A stretch of 64,000 nt of DNA from Firmicutes bacterium AM41-11. Its GTDB lineage: Bacteria > Bacillota_I > Bacilli_A > Erysipelotrichales > Erysipelotrichaceae. A program made the position numbers and the translations under genes. The stretch lies in contig QUIQ01000002.1 of assembly GCA_003480165.1 (NCBI GenBank), forward strand, positions 1-64,000, in the 5' to 3' direction. The notes below the pieces were generated by a model, which worked only from the letters and a program-made list of their open reading frames with translations, was not told where the DNA came from and searched no databases. Shown here one piece after another: positions 8,604-18,321 of the stretch. The number at the start of each line of letters is the position of its first letter. Position 1 is the first letter of the stretch.

Positions 8604-9269
8604 TTAGTTATAGTAGTTCATTTTCTTTTCGAAGTGTTCCATAATCATAGCTACGATAAAGTTAAAGATGTAATAGAAAATTGCAGCAGCTACAAAAGGA
8701 ATCATACTTTTAAAACTAGCGGCCAAGGCTTTGGCTTGGGTAAACATTTCCATATAGGCAATCGAGAAAGCTAAGGATGTATCTTTAACCAAGGTAATGA
8801 TTTCATTGGTTAAAGAAGGCAAGATTCGTTTTAGAACTTGCGGGAAAATAATCGTAAAAAAGGTTTGTACTTTGGAATAGCCTAAGACCTTCGCGGCTTC
8901 GTATTGTCCTTTTGGCATGGATTCAATACCGGAACGATAGATTTCGGCAAAGTAGGCAGCGTAGTTTAAAGAGAATGCGATAATAACAGCTACTCCACGA
9001 TAGGCTGAAGAAATAGACATGCCTAAAATGTAATAAGGGCCAAAATACACAACCAGCAACTGCAACATCAAAGGTGTACCTCTTAGAATAGAAATATACA
9101 CTTTTACAATCGATTGCAGGATGATGTTTTTTGACATACGCCCAAAGGCAATAATTAAACCTAAAGGCAAAGAAAATAATAATGTTAATAGGAAAATTTG
9201 AATCGTCGTGCCCATTCCACCAATGAGTTGGGTAAATGAGCTTAGTAATGAGATTGATCGTACTCCCAT
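8604..9269 (-). CDS. polar amino acid ABC transporter permease
   Basis: A 221-residue HisM/GlnP-type permease with about five membrane helices and the EAA loop ([30 protein letters not shown]). Its ribosome binding site is AAGGAGG. It lies between the binding protein and ATPase genes; only one permease is present, so it probably works as a homodimer. Confidence 0.88.
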   Translation of the reverse strand: MGVRSISLLSSFTQLIGGMGTTIQIFLLTLLFSLPLGLIIAFGRMSKNIILQSIVKVYISILRGTPLMLQLLVVYFGPYYILGMSISSAYRGVAVIIAFSLNYAAYFAEIYRSGIESMPKGQYEAAKVLGYSKVQTFFTIIFPQVLKRILPSLTNEIITLVKDTSLAFSIAYMEMFTQAKALAASFKSMIPFVAAAIFYYIFNFIVAMIMEHFEKKMNYYN

Positions 9270-9291
9270 AGGTTCCTCCTTCTACAATAGA

Positions 9292-9315
9292 GAAACCAGG
9301 TCTTTGCCTGGTTTC
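9292..9315 (-). other. intercistronic hairpin between binding protein and permease genes
   Basis: GAAACCAGG (9292-9300) pairs with CCTGGTTTC (9307-9315). On the minus strand no T run follows, so it looks like an mRNA-stabilising hairpin that keeps binding protein mRNA in excess rather than a full terminator. Confidence 0.55.
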
Positions 9316-9318
9316 GTA

Positions 9319-10116
9319 TTAATCTGCGGATAAGATACAAACGTTTTCGCCATCAAACCACTTTTCAGAGATTTTCTGGAACGTTCCATCTTTTACCATT
9401 TCTTTTAATGCTTTTTCTACTTTATCACGTAACTTGGTGTTGCCTTTTTCAAAGCCTACGCCATATTGTTCGTTGGATACTTTTTCATCTAAGATCTTTA
9501 AATCCCCTTTGCCGGCAATTTGATCTTTGGCAACATAGATATCCATCGCTACCGCATCCGCTGCGCCAGATTCCAAATCCATGATACCAGTATTGTAGTC
9601 AGCTACGCTAGTATATTGGGCAAAAGAATCTTTTAACTCTTTGTTGTCATTGATAGCTGTTTCGGCACTGGATTCTTTTTGGACTTCGACATTTTTGCCT
9701 TTTAGATCAGCTAAAGAATTGATGCCTGAATCGCTTTTTACTACGACAACTTGGGAGTTATCCATGTATGGATCAGTCCAAGTGTATTTCTTTTCTCTTC
9801 CGCTGATGGTAAATCCATTCCAGATACAATCAATCGTACCAGATTCCAATTCCATATCTTTGGAATCCCAATCAATTGGTTGGTACTTCACTTTCATTCC
9901 CATACGCTTAGCAGCTTCTTTAGCTAAGTCTAAGTCAAAACCAACATAGTTTCCATCGTCATCGACATAACCGAATGGTGGGAAGTTTTGGTCAAATCCA
10001 ACCACGAGTGTCTTATCGTCGTTGTCGCTAGAGGCTTTTTTATCCCCACATCCGACAAGTCCGAATGATAGACCTGCAACAAGCGTTGCTGCAAGCATTT
10101 TTTTCCATAATTTCAT
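9319..10116 (-). CDS. amino acid ABC transporter substrate-binding lipoprotein
   Basis: A 265-residue family 3 extracellular solute-binding protein. The signal sequence ends in the lipobox LVGC (about residues 20-23), so it is a membrane-anchored lipoprotein. Family features include FDQNFPPFGY, GFDLDLAKEAAKRMG, DCIWNGFTISGREKKYTWTDPY and the C-terminal EKWF. It is the first gene of the operon with a GGGAG ribosome binding site. The substrate is unresolved. Confidence 0.87.
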   Translation of the reverse strand: MKLWKKMLAATLVAGLSFGLVGCGDKKASSDNDDKTLVVGFDQNFPPFGYVDDDGNYVGFDLDLAKEAAKRMGMKVKYQPIDWDSKDMELESGTIDCIWNGFTISGREKKYTWTDPYMDNSQVVVVKSDSGINSLADLKGKNVEVQKESSAETAINDNKELKDSFAQYTSVADYNTGIMDLESGAADAVAMDIYVAKDQIAGKGDLKILDEKVSNEQYGVGFEKGNTKLRDKVEKALKEMVKDGTFQKISEKWFDGENVCILSAD

Positions 10117-10143
10117 TTTTACATTCTCCCTTTAATATCTAGA

Positions 10144-10172
10144 ATTCTATCACAGAAAAAGACGGTTTTGAA
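10144..10172 (-). promoter_or_regulatory. promoter of the amino acid transporter operon
   Basis: On the minus strand TTCAAA (10167-10172) and TAGAAT (10144-10149) are spaced 17 bp, about 28 bases before the start codon. Confidence 0.5.
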
Positions 10173-10308
10173 AAGTTTTCAGAACAAATGTCGTTTTTTT
10201 CATAACTGTCTATGATTTTTATACAATTTATGGCTGGAATTGAAGCAATTGTCGATTTTTTTAAACGAAAGTGATAAACTAAAAACAGTTAAACGGAGGA
10301 TAAAAAAT

Positions 10309-11850
10309 ATGGAAAAAAGACCGGTAGTATTGGTTGTAATGGATGGTATTGGAATTCGCGAAGACAAGACAAATAATGCAGTTGCCTTAGCGAATAAACC
10401 AACCCTTGATAAATTATGGAAAGAATGCCCACATACGCAATTGCGTGCACATGGTTTAGCTGTTGGTTTGCCTACAGATAAAGATATGGGTAACTCAGAA
10501 GTTGGACATAACGCACTTGGTTGTGGTCAAATCTATTCACAAGGTGCAAAACTTGTAAACGAAAACATTGAAACAGGGGAAATCTTCCATTCTAAGACTT
10601 GGAAGGAATTAGCTGAAAACGCTAAAGACAGCAAGATGCATTTCTTGGGTCTATTAAGTGATGGAAATGTTCACTCAAATATTTCTCACTTAAAAGCTTT
10701 AATTAAAGAGTCTAAAGCTGAAGGAATTAAAGAAGTACGTGTACATGCCTTATTAGATGGACGTGATGTACCAGCTACTTCTGCCTTAGAATATGTCGAT
10801 GATATTGAAAACTTTATGGCAGATTTAAACGATGATAACTTCCATGCATGCATTGCCAGTGGTGGTGGACGTATGCAAATCACAATGGACCGTTATGAAG
10901 CGGATTGGTCAATGGTTGAACGTGGATGGAAGATTCATGTAATGGGTGAAGGAAGACAATTTGCCTCAGCTACAGAAGCTATTGAAACCTATCGTAAAGA
11001 AACCGGTGTTGTTGACCAAGACTTACCTGGATTCGTTATTGCCAAAGATGGTCAACCAGTAGGAACCATTGATGATGGCGACAGCGTTGTATTGTTCAAC
11101 TTCCGTGGTGACCGTGCCCAAGAAATCTCTTTAGCCTTTGATGGAGACGAAAGCTTTGATAAATTTGATCGTGTAAAAGTACCTCAAGTAAAATTTGCTG
11201 GTATGTTACAATACGATGCCGATTTACAAATTCCAAAGAACTACTTAACGGAACCACCAAAAATCAAATACACATTAACAGAAGAATTGTGTAAACACGG
11301 GGTTCGTGAATATGCGATCAGTGAAACGCAAAAATATGGTCACGTTACTTACTTCTGGAATGGTAACCGTTCCGAAAAATTTGATGAGTCTTTAGAGACT
11401 TATGTAGAAATCCCAAGTGATGTTGTTCCATTTGAACAAAGACCTTGGATGAAGGCTGCGGAAATTACAGATCAACTTTGTGAAGCAATTGAAAGTGGTA
11501 AATATGATTTCTTACGTACAAACTATCCAAATGGAGATATGGTTGGACATACGGGAAGCTTACCAGCTACAATCATTGGTGTAGAATCTGTTGATTTGGA
11601 ATTAGCTCGTGTAATTGAAGCATGTGATAAAGCCAATGCCATCTTAATGATCATGGCCGATCATGGTAATGCTGATGATGAAAGCAAGACTAGCCATACT
11701 TTAGCACCAGTTCCATTCATTATTTACGGAGCCGATGTAGAGTGTAAACAAGATGATTCACTTGGATTATCTAATGTTGCTGCAACGGTTACAGACTTAT
11801 TAGGTCTTGAACCAAACGAACATTGGAACGAATCAATTATTAAAAAGTAA
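10309..11850 (+). CDS. gpmI: 2,3-bisphosphoglycerate-independent phosphoglycerate mutase
   Basis: Converts 3-phosphoglycerate to 2-phosphoglycerate in glycolysis. The 513-residue protein has the alkaline-phosphatase fold motifs: VVMDGIG near the start (metal-binding Asp), GNSEVGHNALG with the catalytic Ser near residue 62, LLDGRD, the FRGDRAQE loop, and the C-terminal ADHGNAD and SHT metal ligands. The start is set at 10309, behind AAACGGAGG; an in-frame ATG at 10240 lies upstream of a likely extended -10 (TGATAAACT, 10272-10280). It is transcribed alone, ending in the 11861-11910 terminator. Confidence 0.95.
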   Translation: MEKRPVVLVVMDGIGIREDKTNNAVALANKPTLDKLWKECPHTQLRAHGLAVGLPTDKDMGNSEVGHNALGCGQIYSQGAKLVNENIETGEIFHSKTWKELAENAKDSKMHFLGLLSDGNVHSNISHLKALIKESKAEGIKEVRVHALLDGRDVPATSALEYVDDIENFMADLNDDNFHACIASGGGRMQITMDRYEADWSMVERGWKIHVMGEGRQFASATEAIETYRKETGVVDQDLPGFVIAKDGQPVGTIDDGDSVVLFNFRGDRAQEISLAFDGDESFDKFDRVKVPQVKFAGMLQYDADLQIPKNYLTEPPKIKYTLTEELCKHGVREYAISETQKYGHVTYFWNGNRSEKFDESLETYVEIPSDVVPFEQRPWMKAAEITDQLCEAIESGKYDFLRTNYPNGDMVGHTGSLPATIIGVESVDLELARVIEACDKANAILMIMADHGNADDESKTSHTLAPVPFIIYGADVECKQDDSLGLSNVAATVTDLLGLEPNEHWNESIIKK

Positions 11851-11860
11851 GACTAATTTG

Positions 11861-11910
11861 AAACGATTCTTTGAACAGACTTTGTATCGTCTGCGACAAG
11901 AATCGTTTTT
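11861..11910 (+). terminator. terminator of gpmI
   Basis: AAACGATTCTT (11861-11871) pairs with AAGAATCGTTT (11898-11908), enclosing a CAGAC/GTCTG stem, with a T run at 11906-11910. Confidence 0.8.
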
Positions 11911-11916
11911 CTATTG

Positions 11917-11922
11917 TATAAT
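11917..11922 (+). promoter_or_regulatory. -10 box of tilS, 7 bases before the start codon
   Basis: TATAAT lies 7 bases upstream of the ATG at 11930, with a poor -35 (GCGACA, 11893-11898). If it is the promoter, the tilS mRNA is leaderless. Confidence 0.4.
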
Positions 11923-11929
11923 GGTTGGC

Positions 11930-13096
11930 ATGAGAGTCATTGTAGCTTGTTCGGGTGGCCCAGATAGTATGGCCCTATTGGATATCTGTCGTAAAAAAGG
12001 CTATGAGATTGCGGTTGCCCATGTAAATTATAAAAAAAGAGAAACAGCCAATCGGGATGAGAAGATTGTTCGTCAGTATTGTGAAAACTATGGAATTCCC
12101 TGTTTTGTCGATGAACCTACGTGGGATCATGTAGGCAACTTTCAAGCTTGGGCCAGAGATGTTCGTTATGATTTTTTTATTGATTGTGCCAAACGTTTCT
12201 CAACTAAACAAATCGAAGTAGCCCATCAGATGGATGATTGTCTGGAAACCTATGTTTTTCAAAAGCAGAGTGGACGACTTCCTGGTTGTTGGGGCATTCA
12301 AGAGAAGATGTTGCGTAAGGGTTTTTGGATCGAGCGACCTTTACTTGGCTATACGAAGGCTGAACTGGCCGAGTATTGTGACAAAGCTAGGGTGCCTTAT
12401 GGTATTGATGAAAGTAATCTTTCCGATGACTATACACGTAATAAAATTCGTCATCACATTTTGGCAAACTATTCGCAAGAAGATAAAGTAGCCTTGATGG
12501 AAAAGATTCGTAAAGAAAATGCCGACTTAGAAATGCAAAGAGAGAAAGCCGATGCCTTTTTGAAGAGTGATTGGACTTGTTCACAATTGATTAAGGAACA
12601 AAGTCCGTTTGTGCTGGAACGTTTCTTGTATCAAAACTGCCATCAGCACTTGGCGATGAAGCATGTTGCCTCTTTATGGAAACAGATTCAAAGTGACTGT
12701 CTGATTGATTTAGGTGACTATACCTTAGAAAGTTTTCATGATCATTTATATTGTGAGAAAAAGCAGGAAGCATTTCAGCTTTTCTTACCTGCATTGGAAT
12801 ATAAATCGTATGGGCCTTTTTCCCTTTGTGAAAAGGGAAAGGTGATTGAAGGTATGAATCTACAGTCTGGTGATTTTCCTTTATGTATTCGAACCGTAAA
12901 AGAAGGGGATAAGATTGCCTTACGCTTTGGTACCAAAAAGCTTTCACGCTTTTTTGTGGACCGGAAAATTCCAAAAACATGGCGAAAAAAATGGCTGGTT
13001 GTAGAGAATGCGGAAAAGGTGATTATTTTTGTACCAGGGATTGGTTGTGATGTACAACATTTTAGTACTCATCCGAATGCCTTTATGATACAATAA
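11930..13096 (+). CDS. tilS: tRNA(Ile)-lysidine synthase
   Basis: Modifies C34 of the CAU anticodon of tRNA-Ile to lysidine so it reads AUA. The 388-residue protein starts MRVIVACSGGPDSMAL, the PP-loop ATP pyrophosphatase motif; AHQMDDCLETYVFQ is the second conserved block, and SRFFVDRKIP near the C-terminus fits the TilS C-terminal domain. Starts at 11921 or far upstream are possible, but 11930 matches the family. There is no ribosome binding site. It is followed after 25 bases by hpt and then ftsH, the usual order in Firmicutes. Confidence 0.9.
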   Translation: MRVIVACSGGPDSMALLDICRKKGYEIAVAHVNYKKRETANRDEKIVRQYCENYGIPCFVDEPTWDHVGNFQAWARDVRYDFFIDCAKRFSTKQIEVAHQMDDCLETYVFQKQSGRLPGCWGIQEKMLRKGFWIERPLLGYTKAELAEYCDKARVPYGIDESNLSDDYTRNKIRHHILANYSQEDKVALMEKIRKENADLEMQREKADAFLKSDWTCSQLIKEQSPFVLERFLYQNCHQHLAMKHVASLWKQIQSDCLIDLGDYTLESFHDHLYCEKKQEAFQLFLPALEYKSYGPFSLCEKGKVIEGMNLQSGDFPLCIRTVKEGDKIALRFGTKKLSRFFVDRKIPKTWRKKWLVVENAEKVIIFVPGIGCDVQHFSTHPNAFMIQ

Positions 13097-13121
13097 AGTT
13101 TGACTTGAGGAGATAATTTGT

Positions 13122-13664
13122 ATGATTTCAAACGATATTGAAAAAATTCTTGTTTCACAAGAAGCCATTACCAAACGCTGTAAAGAATTGGCTGCCCAAA
13201 TTGAAGCAGACTATAATGCCATTGGGGAAGTTCCTATTGTGGTTGGACTTTTAAAGGGAAGTGTTCCTTTTATGTCTGAATTGATGAAGTACTTTACTTT
13301 TCCTTGTGAATTGGAATTCATGAAGGTTAGTTCTTATGATGGAACTGAATCCATTGGGGATGTTCGTATTGATTTGGATATGATGACTTCCGCAAAAAAT
13401 AAATATATTTTACTAGTCGAAGACATTGTGGATACGGGACGTACTTTGGTAGAAGTTACCAAGATGTTTAAGAACAAAAAAGCCAAAGATGTAAAAATCG
13501 TTTCTTTATTAGATAAACCAGATCGTCGTACATGTGATATTGAAGCTGATTATGTTGGTTTTGAAGTTCCAAATGAATTCGTAGTTGGATTTGGTTTAGA
13601 CTACAATCAAAAATATCGTAATTTACCATATATTGGTGTATTAAAACCAGAAATCTATGAATAA
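13122..13664 (+). CDS. hpt: hypoxanthine phosphoribosyltransferase
   Basis: Salvages hypoxanthine and guanine to IMP and GMP with PRPP. The 180-residue protein has the PRPP-binding motif ILLVEDIVDTGRTL (around residues 103-116), GLLKGSVPFMSEL, and the purine-contact end VGFGLDYNQKYRNLPYIGVL. The ribosome binding site is TGAGGAG. It sits between tilS and ftsH. Confidence 0.95.
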   Translation: MISNDIEKILVSQEAITKRCKELAAQIEADYNAIGEVPIVVGLLKGSVPFMSELMKYFTFPCELEFMKVSSYDGTESIGDVRIDLDMMTSAKNKYILLVEDIVDTGRTLVEVTKMFKNKKAKDVKIVSLLDKPDRRTCDIEADYVGFEVPNEFVVGFGLDYNQKYRNLPYIGVLKPEIYE

Positions 13665-13677
13665 GGAGGATTAAAGA

Positions 13678-15642
13678 ATGAAAAGAAATTGGCTAAATCT
13701 TTTGCCAACGATTTTCGTCATTAGTATTATTCTTTCTTTGATTGCGTATAGTGCACAAGGAAATACGGTCCAAATGGATTACACGCGTTTTGAAAAAGTT
13801 GCCAAGACGGCAAAATTTCAAGATTCGACGATGGATATTGATGATACGGTCATCAAAGTACATGGAACCTATACCGATAAAAAACACGATTCGAGTGTAA
13901 GCTATAGTGTCATCGTACCAAATACTGATGAAAATATTGATTGGTTAAAAAAGACATTATCCAAAGACCAAGGCAAGATCACGGTAAGTGATCCAAACTC
14001 TGGGGCAATTTGGATGAACTTGCTTGCCCAAATTTTACCGTTTTTAATTGTAGCGGTTTTCTTCTATTACATGTTTTCCCGTATGGGTGGTGGCGGTTCG
14101 ACCAACAAGGCTTTCGAATTTGCCAAGAACCGTGCCCGTATTGAAAAAGATGTAAAAGTTCGCTTTAAGGATATTGCGGGCTGTGACGAAGAAAAAGAAG
14201 AAGTAGCGGAAATTATTGACTACTTGCGTTCACCGAAAAAGTTTACCGATATGGGTGCCCATATTCCGAAGGGTGTCTTAATGGTTGGTCCTCCTGGAAC
14301 AGGTAAAACCTTACTGGCTAAAGCGGTAGCGGGAGAGGCAAATGTACCATTCTTCTCGATTTCGGGTTCCGATTTCGTAGAAATGTTTGTCGGTACTGGT
14401 GCTAGCCGTGTCCGTGATATGTTTAAAGATGCGCAAAAAGCTGCACCTTGTATTATCTTTATTGATGAAATCGATGCCGTTGGTCGTCAACGTGGTGCCG
14501 GAATGGGCGGCGGAAACGATGAACGTGAACAAACCTTAAACCAGATGTTGGTTGAAATGGATGGTATGAATGACAATGGTGGTATTGTTGTCATTGCCGC
14601 AACCAACCGTCCGGATGTCTTAGACCCTGCTTTATTGCGTAGTGGTCGTTTCGATCGTCGTATTACGGTTACTTTACCAGACATTAAGGGTCGTGAAGAA
14701 ATCTTAAAAGTGCATGCGCGCAATAAGAAGTTAGCCAGTGATGTCTCTTTGCATAACTTGGCTCAAAGAACGCCTGGTTTCTCAGGTGCGGATTTGGCCA
14801 ATGTCTTAAACGAAGGAGCTATCTTAGCGGTTCGTAATAAAGAAGCGAAAGTAACAATGGAAGACTTGGATGAAGCCATCGACCGTGTCATGATGGGTCC
14901 AGCGAAAAAATCCAAGAAATACAATGAGATGGATAAGCGTCTGGTTTCTTACCATGAAGCGGGTCATGCCGTAATTGGTTTGAAGTTGGAAGATGCTGAA
15001 AAAGTGCAAAAAGTTACGATTATTCCACGTGGTGAAGCGGGTGGTTATAACTTGATGACACCAAAAGAAGAGAAGTATTTCCATCGCAAGAGTGAATTGT
15101 TGGCGCAGATTACCGGTTTACTAGGTGGCCGTACAGCCGAAGACTTAGTCTTTGGCGAAGTGAGTGCCGGTGCCATCAATGATATTGAACAGTTAACGAA
15201 GTTAGCGAAGAATATGGTTCGGGTGTATGGTATGTCTAGTTTAGGACCTATCCAATATGCCGATCCGCAAGGCAATGTATTCTTAGGCCGTGATTATACC
15301 CAGGGTGGAAGTTATTCCGAAGGGGTTGCCGGCGAAATTGATAAAGAAGTTCGTAAAATCGTTAATCAATGTGAACAAGAATGTCGTCGGATTTTAACCG
15401 AAAACCGGGACTTGTTGGATCTGATTGCGGAAAACTTATACGAACATGAAACATTGACGAATGAAGAAATCATGAATTTGATGAACTATGGTCAATTAAA
15501 AGATCCAAATCAAGTTGTAGAAGAAGCGGAAAAACCAAAAGAAGAAGTTGTTCTGCCGCCAACACCAGATCAAGAAGCGAAAGGTATTGATCAAAAAGAT
15601 TTGGATGATGCGTTTAAAGAATTAACGAAACGAAAAGACTAA
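13678..15642 (+). CDS. ftsH: ATP-dependent zinc metalloprotease FtsH
   Basis: Membrane-bound AAA+ protease that degrades misfolded membrane and regulatory proteins. The 654-residue protein has two membrane segments (about 6-24 and 115-133) flanking an extracytoplasmic domain, Walker A GPPGTGKT, Walker [13 protein letters not shown], the second region of homology [20 protein letters not shown], and the zinc site HEAGH. The start lies 13 bases after hpt with an AAGGAGG site. Confidence 0.97.
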   Translation: MKRNWLNLLPTIFVISIILSLIAYSAQGNTVQMDYTRFEKVAKTAKFQDSTMDIDDTVIKVHGTYTDKKHDSSVSYSVIVPNTDENIDWLKKTLSKDQGKITVSDPNSGAIWMNLLAQILPFLIVAVFFYYMFSRMGGGGSTNKAFEFAKNRARIEKDVKVRFKDIAGCDEEKEEVAEIIDYLRSPKKFTDMGAHIPKGVLMVGPPGTGKTLLAKAVAGEANVPFFSISGSDFVEMFVGTGASRVRDMFKDAQKAAPCIIFIDEIDAVGRQRGAGMGGGNDEREQTLNQMLVEMDGMNDNGGIVVIAATNRPDVLDPALLRSGRFDRRITVTLPDIKGREEILKVHARNKKLASDVSLHNLAQRTPGFSGADLANVLNEGAILAVRNKEAKVTMEDLDEAIDRVMMGPAKKSKKYNEMDKRLVSYHEAGHAVIGLKLEDAEKVQKVTIIPRGEAGGYNLMTPKEEKYFHRKSELLAQITGLLGGRTAEDLVFGEVSAGAINDIEQLTKLAKNMVRVYGMSSLGPIQYADPQGNVFLGRDYTQGGSYSEGVAGEIDKEVRKIVNQCEQECRRILTENRDLLDLIAENLYEHETLTNEEIMNLMNYGQLKDPNQVVEEAEKPKEEVVLPPTPDQEAKGIDQKDLDDAFKELTKRKD

Positions 15643-15647
15643 ATAAG

Positions 15648-15675
15648 AAGTCCCATGTATTGATGGGACTTTTTC
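15648..15675 (+). terminator. terminator after ftsH
   Basis: AAGTCCCAT pairs with ATGGGACTT (15648-15656 with 15663-15671), followed by TTTTC. Confidence 0.8.
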
Positions 15676-15699
15676 TCCATAAAAATAGAGGTGAAGAAA

Positions 15700-16593
15700 A
15701 TGAAAGATCAATTAACAAAAGCCCTTGTATGTGAAGGAAGGGTACGTTTATATTTGGTACGCACAACGGATTTAGTCCAAGAAGCTAGAGACCGATTTGA
15801 TTGTTATCCATGTGCGGCTGCGGCATTAGGTAGAACTTTATCGGTTGGTACGATGATGGGTTCGATGTTAAAAAGTAAACAGGAAATGTTGACGATTACC
15901 ATTAATGGTGGTGGTCCTTTAGGAACCATTATGGTGGATGCCTATGCGGATGGTTCGGTGCGTGGCTTTGTATCCAATCCCCATGTACCAACAAAAACGC
16001 GTGAAGATGGACATTTAGATGTGGCGGATGTCGTTGGAAAAGAAGGAACTTTAACGGTAACCAAAGATTTACATATGGCGGAAAACTGGACAGGAACTGT
16101 TGATTTACAGTCCGGAGAAATCGGGGATGATTTTGCCTATTACTTTACTTTGAGTGAACAGACCCCAACCGCAGTCTCTGTAGGGGTACTGGTTGGTCCA
16201 GATCAGAATATTCTTGCCAGTGGGGCAATGATTATCCAAATGTTACCGGATGCAACGGATACAGATATTTCGATTTGTGAACATGTCTTAGAAGGTTTAA
16301 AACCTATGTCGACTTTGATTCAAGAATACGATGATACCAATTTAGAAGAATTGGCGCGTGATATGTTTGAAGGAGTCCATATTCTAAGTACCGAACCGGT
16401 ATCTTTCTCTTGTCCTTGTTCAAAGGAAAGAATGGAACGAGCTTTGGCAACAATTGCGGATGCTGACCTAAAGGCGATGATTGAAGAAGATCATGGAGCT
16501 GAAGTGACATGTAATTTCTGTAACGAACATTATCAATTTAGTGAAGCAGAATTAAAGGCTATTTTGGAGCATAAATATGACTTCCAAGCTTAA
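15700..16593 (+). CDS. hslO: redox-regulated chaperone Hsp33
   Basis: Holdase chaperone activated by disulfide formation and zinc loss under oxidative stress. The 297-residue protein has the Hsp33 fold and the C-terminal zinc-binding redox switch: CPC (SCPCSKE) and CNFC separated by about 30 residues. The start at 15700 follows GAGGTGA; an upstream in-frame GTG at 15691 lies inside that site. The gene ends 17 bases inside dusB, so the two are co-translated. Confidence 0.93.
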   Translation: MKDQLTKALVCEGRVRLYLVRTTDLVQEARDRFDCYPCAAAALGRTLSVGTMMGSMLKSKQEMLTITINGGGPLGTIMVDAYADGSVRGFVSNPHVPTKTREDGHLDVADVVGKEGTLTVTKDLHMAENWTGTVDLQSGEIGDDFAYYFTLSEQTPTAVSVGVLVGPDQNILASGAMIIQMLPDATDTDISICEHVLEGLKPMSTLIQEYDDTNLEELARDMFEGVHILSTEPVSFSCPCSKERMERALATIADADLKAMIEEDHGAEVTCNFCNEHYQFSEAELKAILEHKYDFQA

Positions 16594-17551
16594 AATTGGA
16601 AATGTTGAATGTCCGAATAATGTAGTGATTGCACCAATGGCAGGGATTTCCAATATTGCCTTTCGCCAGATTTCTAAAGAGCTGGGTGCTGGTCTTGTCT
16701 GCAATGAAATGGTCAGTGATAAAGCTTTGTTCTATGGTTCGAAGAAAACCGAAGCAATGTGTATTTCCCGTGCGGATGAACATCCTTTGAGTTTTCAGAT
16801 CTTTGGACATGATATCGAATCGGTGGTGTATGCAGGAAAGTATTTGGATACGCAAACGGATTGTGACATCATTGATTTTAATATGGGTTGTCCGGTTAAT
16901 AAGGTGATTAAAGCGAAAGCGGGTTCCTATTTGATGAAAGATGTGGCGTATGCCAAAGATTTGATTGCCCATTTAGTACAGGCGGTAAATAAACCAGTAA
17001 CGGTTAAGATGCGTTTGGGTTTTGATGCCCAACATATCAATTGTGTGGAAATGGCACAAGCGATGGAAGAAGTTGGGGTGCAGGCAATTGCGGTACATGG
17101 GCGTACACGCACGCAGATGTATGAAGGTAAAGCCGATTGGTCTTATATTAAAAAGGTCAAAGAAGCGGTTTCGATTCCAGTCATTGGCAATGGCGATGTG
17201 CGCAGTGTTGAAGATTATTTTGCGATACAGGAACAAACGGGTTGTGATGGTGTTATGTTAGGACGTGGTATTGTCGGAAATCCTTTCTTGATAGCGGACT
17301 GTGTTCAAGGTCATGTTGGTAAACACAGCATCGAAGAGCGTATGGAAATGTGTTCTCGGCATGCGACTTTATTAGCGGAATATAAAGGGGAAACTGTAGC
17401 GATTCGTGAGATGCGGGGACTGGCTAGCTGGTATTTTAAAGGCTTAGCGAACAGTCATGCTTTTAAGAATGCGTGTAGTTCTATTCAGACTTTAGAGGAT
17501 CTGCAGAAAATCTTAGCGGAATTTAAAAAACAGAACATGGAAAGTGCATAG
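16577..17551 (+). CDS. dusB: tRNA-dihydrouridine synthase
   Basis: FMN enzyme that reduces specific uridines in tRNA D-loops. The 324-residue TIM barrel shows VIAPMAGISNIAFR, FNMGCPVNKVIKAKAG with the catalytic Cys, VTVKMRLG, AVHGRTRTQMY and the phosphate-binding GNGDV and MLGRG. It overlaps hslO by 17 bases, a common Firmicute pairing. Confidence 0.93.
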   Translation: MTSKLKIGNVECPNNVVIAPMAGISNIAFRQISKELGAGLVCNEMVSDKALFYGSKKTEAMCISRADEHPLSFQIFGHDIESVVYAGKYLDTQTDCDIIDFNMGCPVNKVIKAKAGSYLMKDVAYAKDLIAHLVQAVNKPVTVKMRLGFDAQHINCVEMAQAMEEVGVQAIAVHGRTRTQMYEGKADWSYIKKVKEAVSIPVIGNGDVRSVEDYFAIQEQTGCDGVMLGRGIVGNPFLIADCVQGHVGKHSIEERMEMCSRHATLLAEYKGETVAIREMRGLASWYFKGLANSHAFKNACSSIQTLEDLQKILAEFKKQNMESA

Positions 17552-17573
17552 ACTTTCGGTGTTCTGTTTTTTT
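17531..17573 (+). terminator. terminator overlapping the end of dusB
   Basis: CAGAACA (17531-17537) and GAAAGT pair with ACTTTC and TGTTCTG (17560-17566), followed by seven T. The stop codon lies inside the hairpin. Confidence 0.85.
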
Positions 17574-18210
17574 ACTTTATGTAATTTAACAGGAATTCAC
17601 TAGCGCCAATGATGATATACCTTTGGTTATCTACCATGGCTTTATAGGGCTTATTAACGACTAATATTTTTTGGATTTGATCGTTTAATTTGATAAATGG
17701 TCGAATTTCTCTGTCTTTTGTTTCCGAGTTTGAAACATCGGTTGATATTTGTATGTAGAATTTTCGTTCATTTTTTTGGGCAAAGAAGTCAATTTCATTG
17801 GCTTTTCGAATGGATTTTCCAGTTTTGTTTTTTTCGATTGTATCAAAGGTTCTAAAGTTTACCGTGTATCCATTGTATATGAGTTCGTTATAGACAATAT
17901 TCTCTAATAACTGTCTTTCATCTGGATACGCAAAATTGAGTTGTGCATTTCTTAAACCGGTATCTACAAAATAATATTTTCTTAAAGCGCCGATTTCTTT
18001 TTTGCCGCGAATATCATAACGTGTCGCTTCTTGTAGAATAAAAGCATCTTTGAAATAGGTTGTTTCAAATAATCCTTTCAAATATTGTTTCTTTGCATCT
18101 TCATCCGATAACACGGCAAGAGGCATTCCTCCATATTGCATATATTCATATAGAGCATCGGTTTTAGACCCTTTTTTGTAGAATTCTACACTTTTTCTGA
18201 TTAGAATCAT
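17572..18210 (-). pseudogene. remnant of a DUF4143-type AAA ATPase, N-terminally truncated with an internal deletion
   Basis: The 212-residue open frame matches only the rear of large AAA+ proteins with a C-terminal DUF4143 nuclease-like domain. The ATP-binding N-terminal part is missing. YGGMPLAVLSDEDAKKQYLKGLFETTY is the region before DUF4143; it then jumps straight to FKDAFILQEATRYDIRGKKEIG. In complete family members about 70 residues separate those blocks. The end (NEIDFFAQKNERKFYIQIS) is the DUF4143 nuclease-like segment. No ribosome binding site precedes the first ATG. I judge it a decayed gene; the deletion is inferred from memory of the family. Confidence 0.65.
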
Positions 18211-18264
18211 ATTCTATGACGGGAATTTTACTGTTCATGTTACGAAATATAAGGGCTTTCATTA

Positions 18265-18293
18265 TTTAAAAAAGTGAACTAGTAGTTTATAAT
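18265..18293 (+). promoter_or_regulatory. promoter of glgB
   Basis: TTTAAA (18265-18270), 17 bp, TATAAT (18288-18293). It rules out the in-frame ATG at 18292. Confidence 0.6.
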
Positions 18294-18321
18294 GGACGTA
18301 GAAATAAGGAGTATTTGGATT

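Noticed and set aside
10240..10308. Upstream start for gpmI
   Set aside because: It lies before the promoter-like TGATAAACT and has no ribosome site; 10309 has AAACGGAGG and matches the family.
12591..12980. Open frame antisense to tilS
   Set aside because: No ribosome site, and the sense frame is a well-supported gene.
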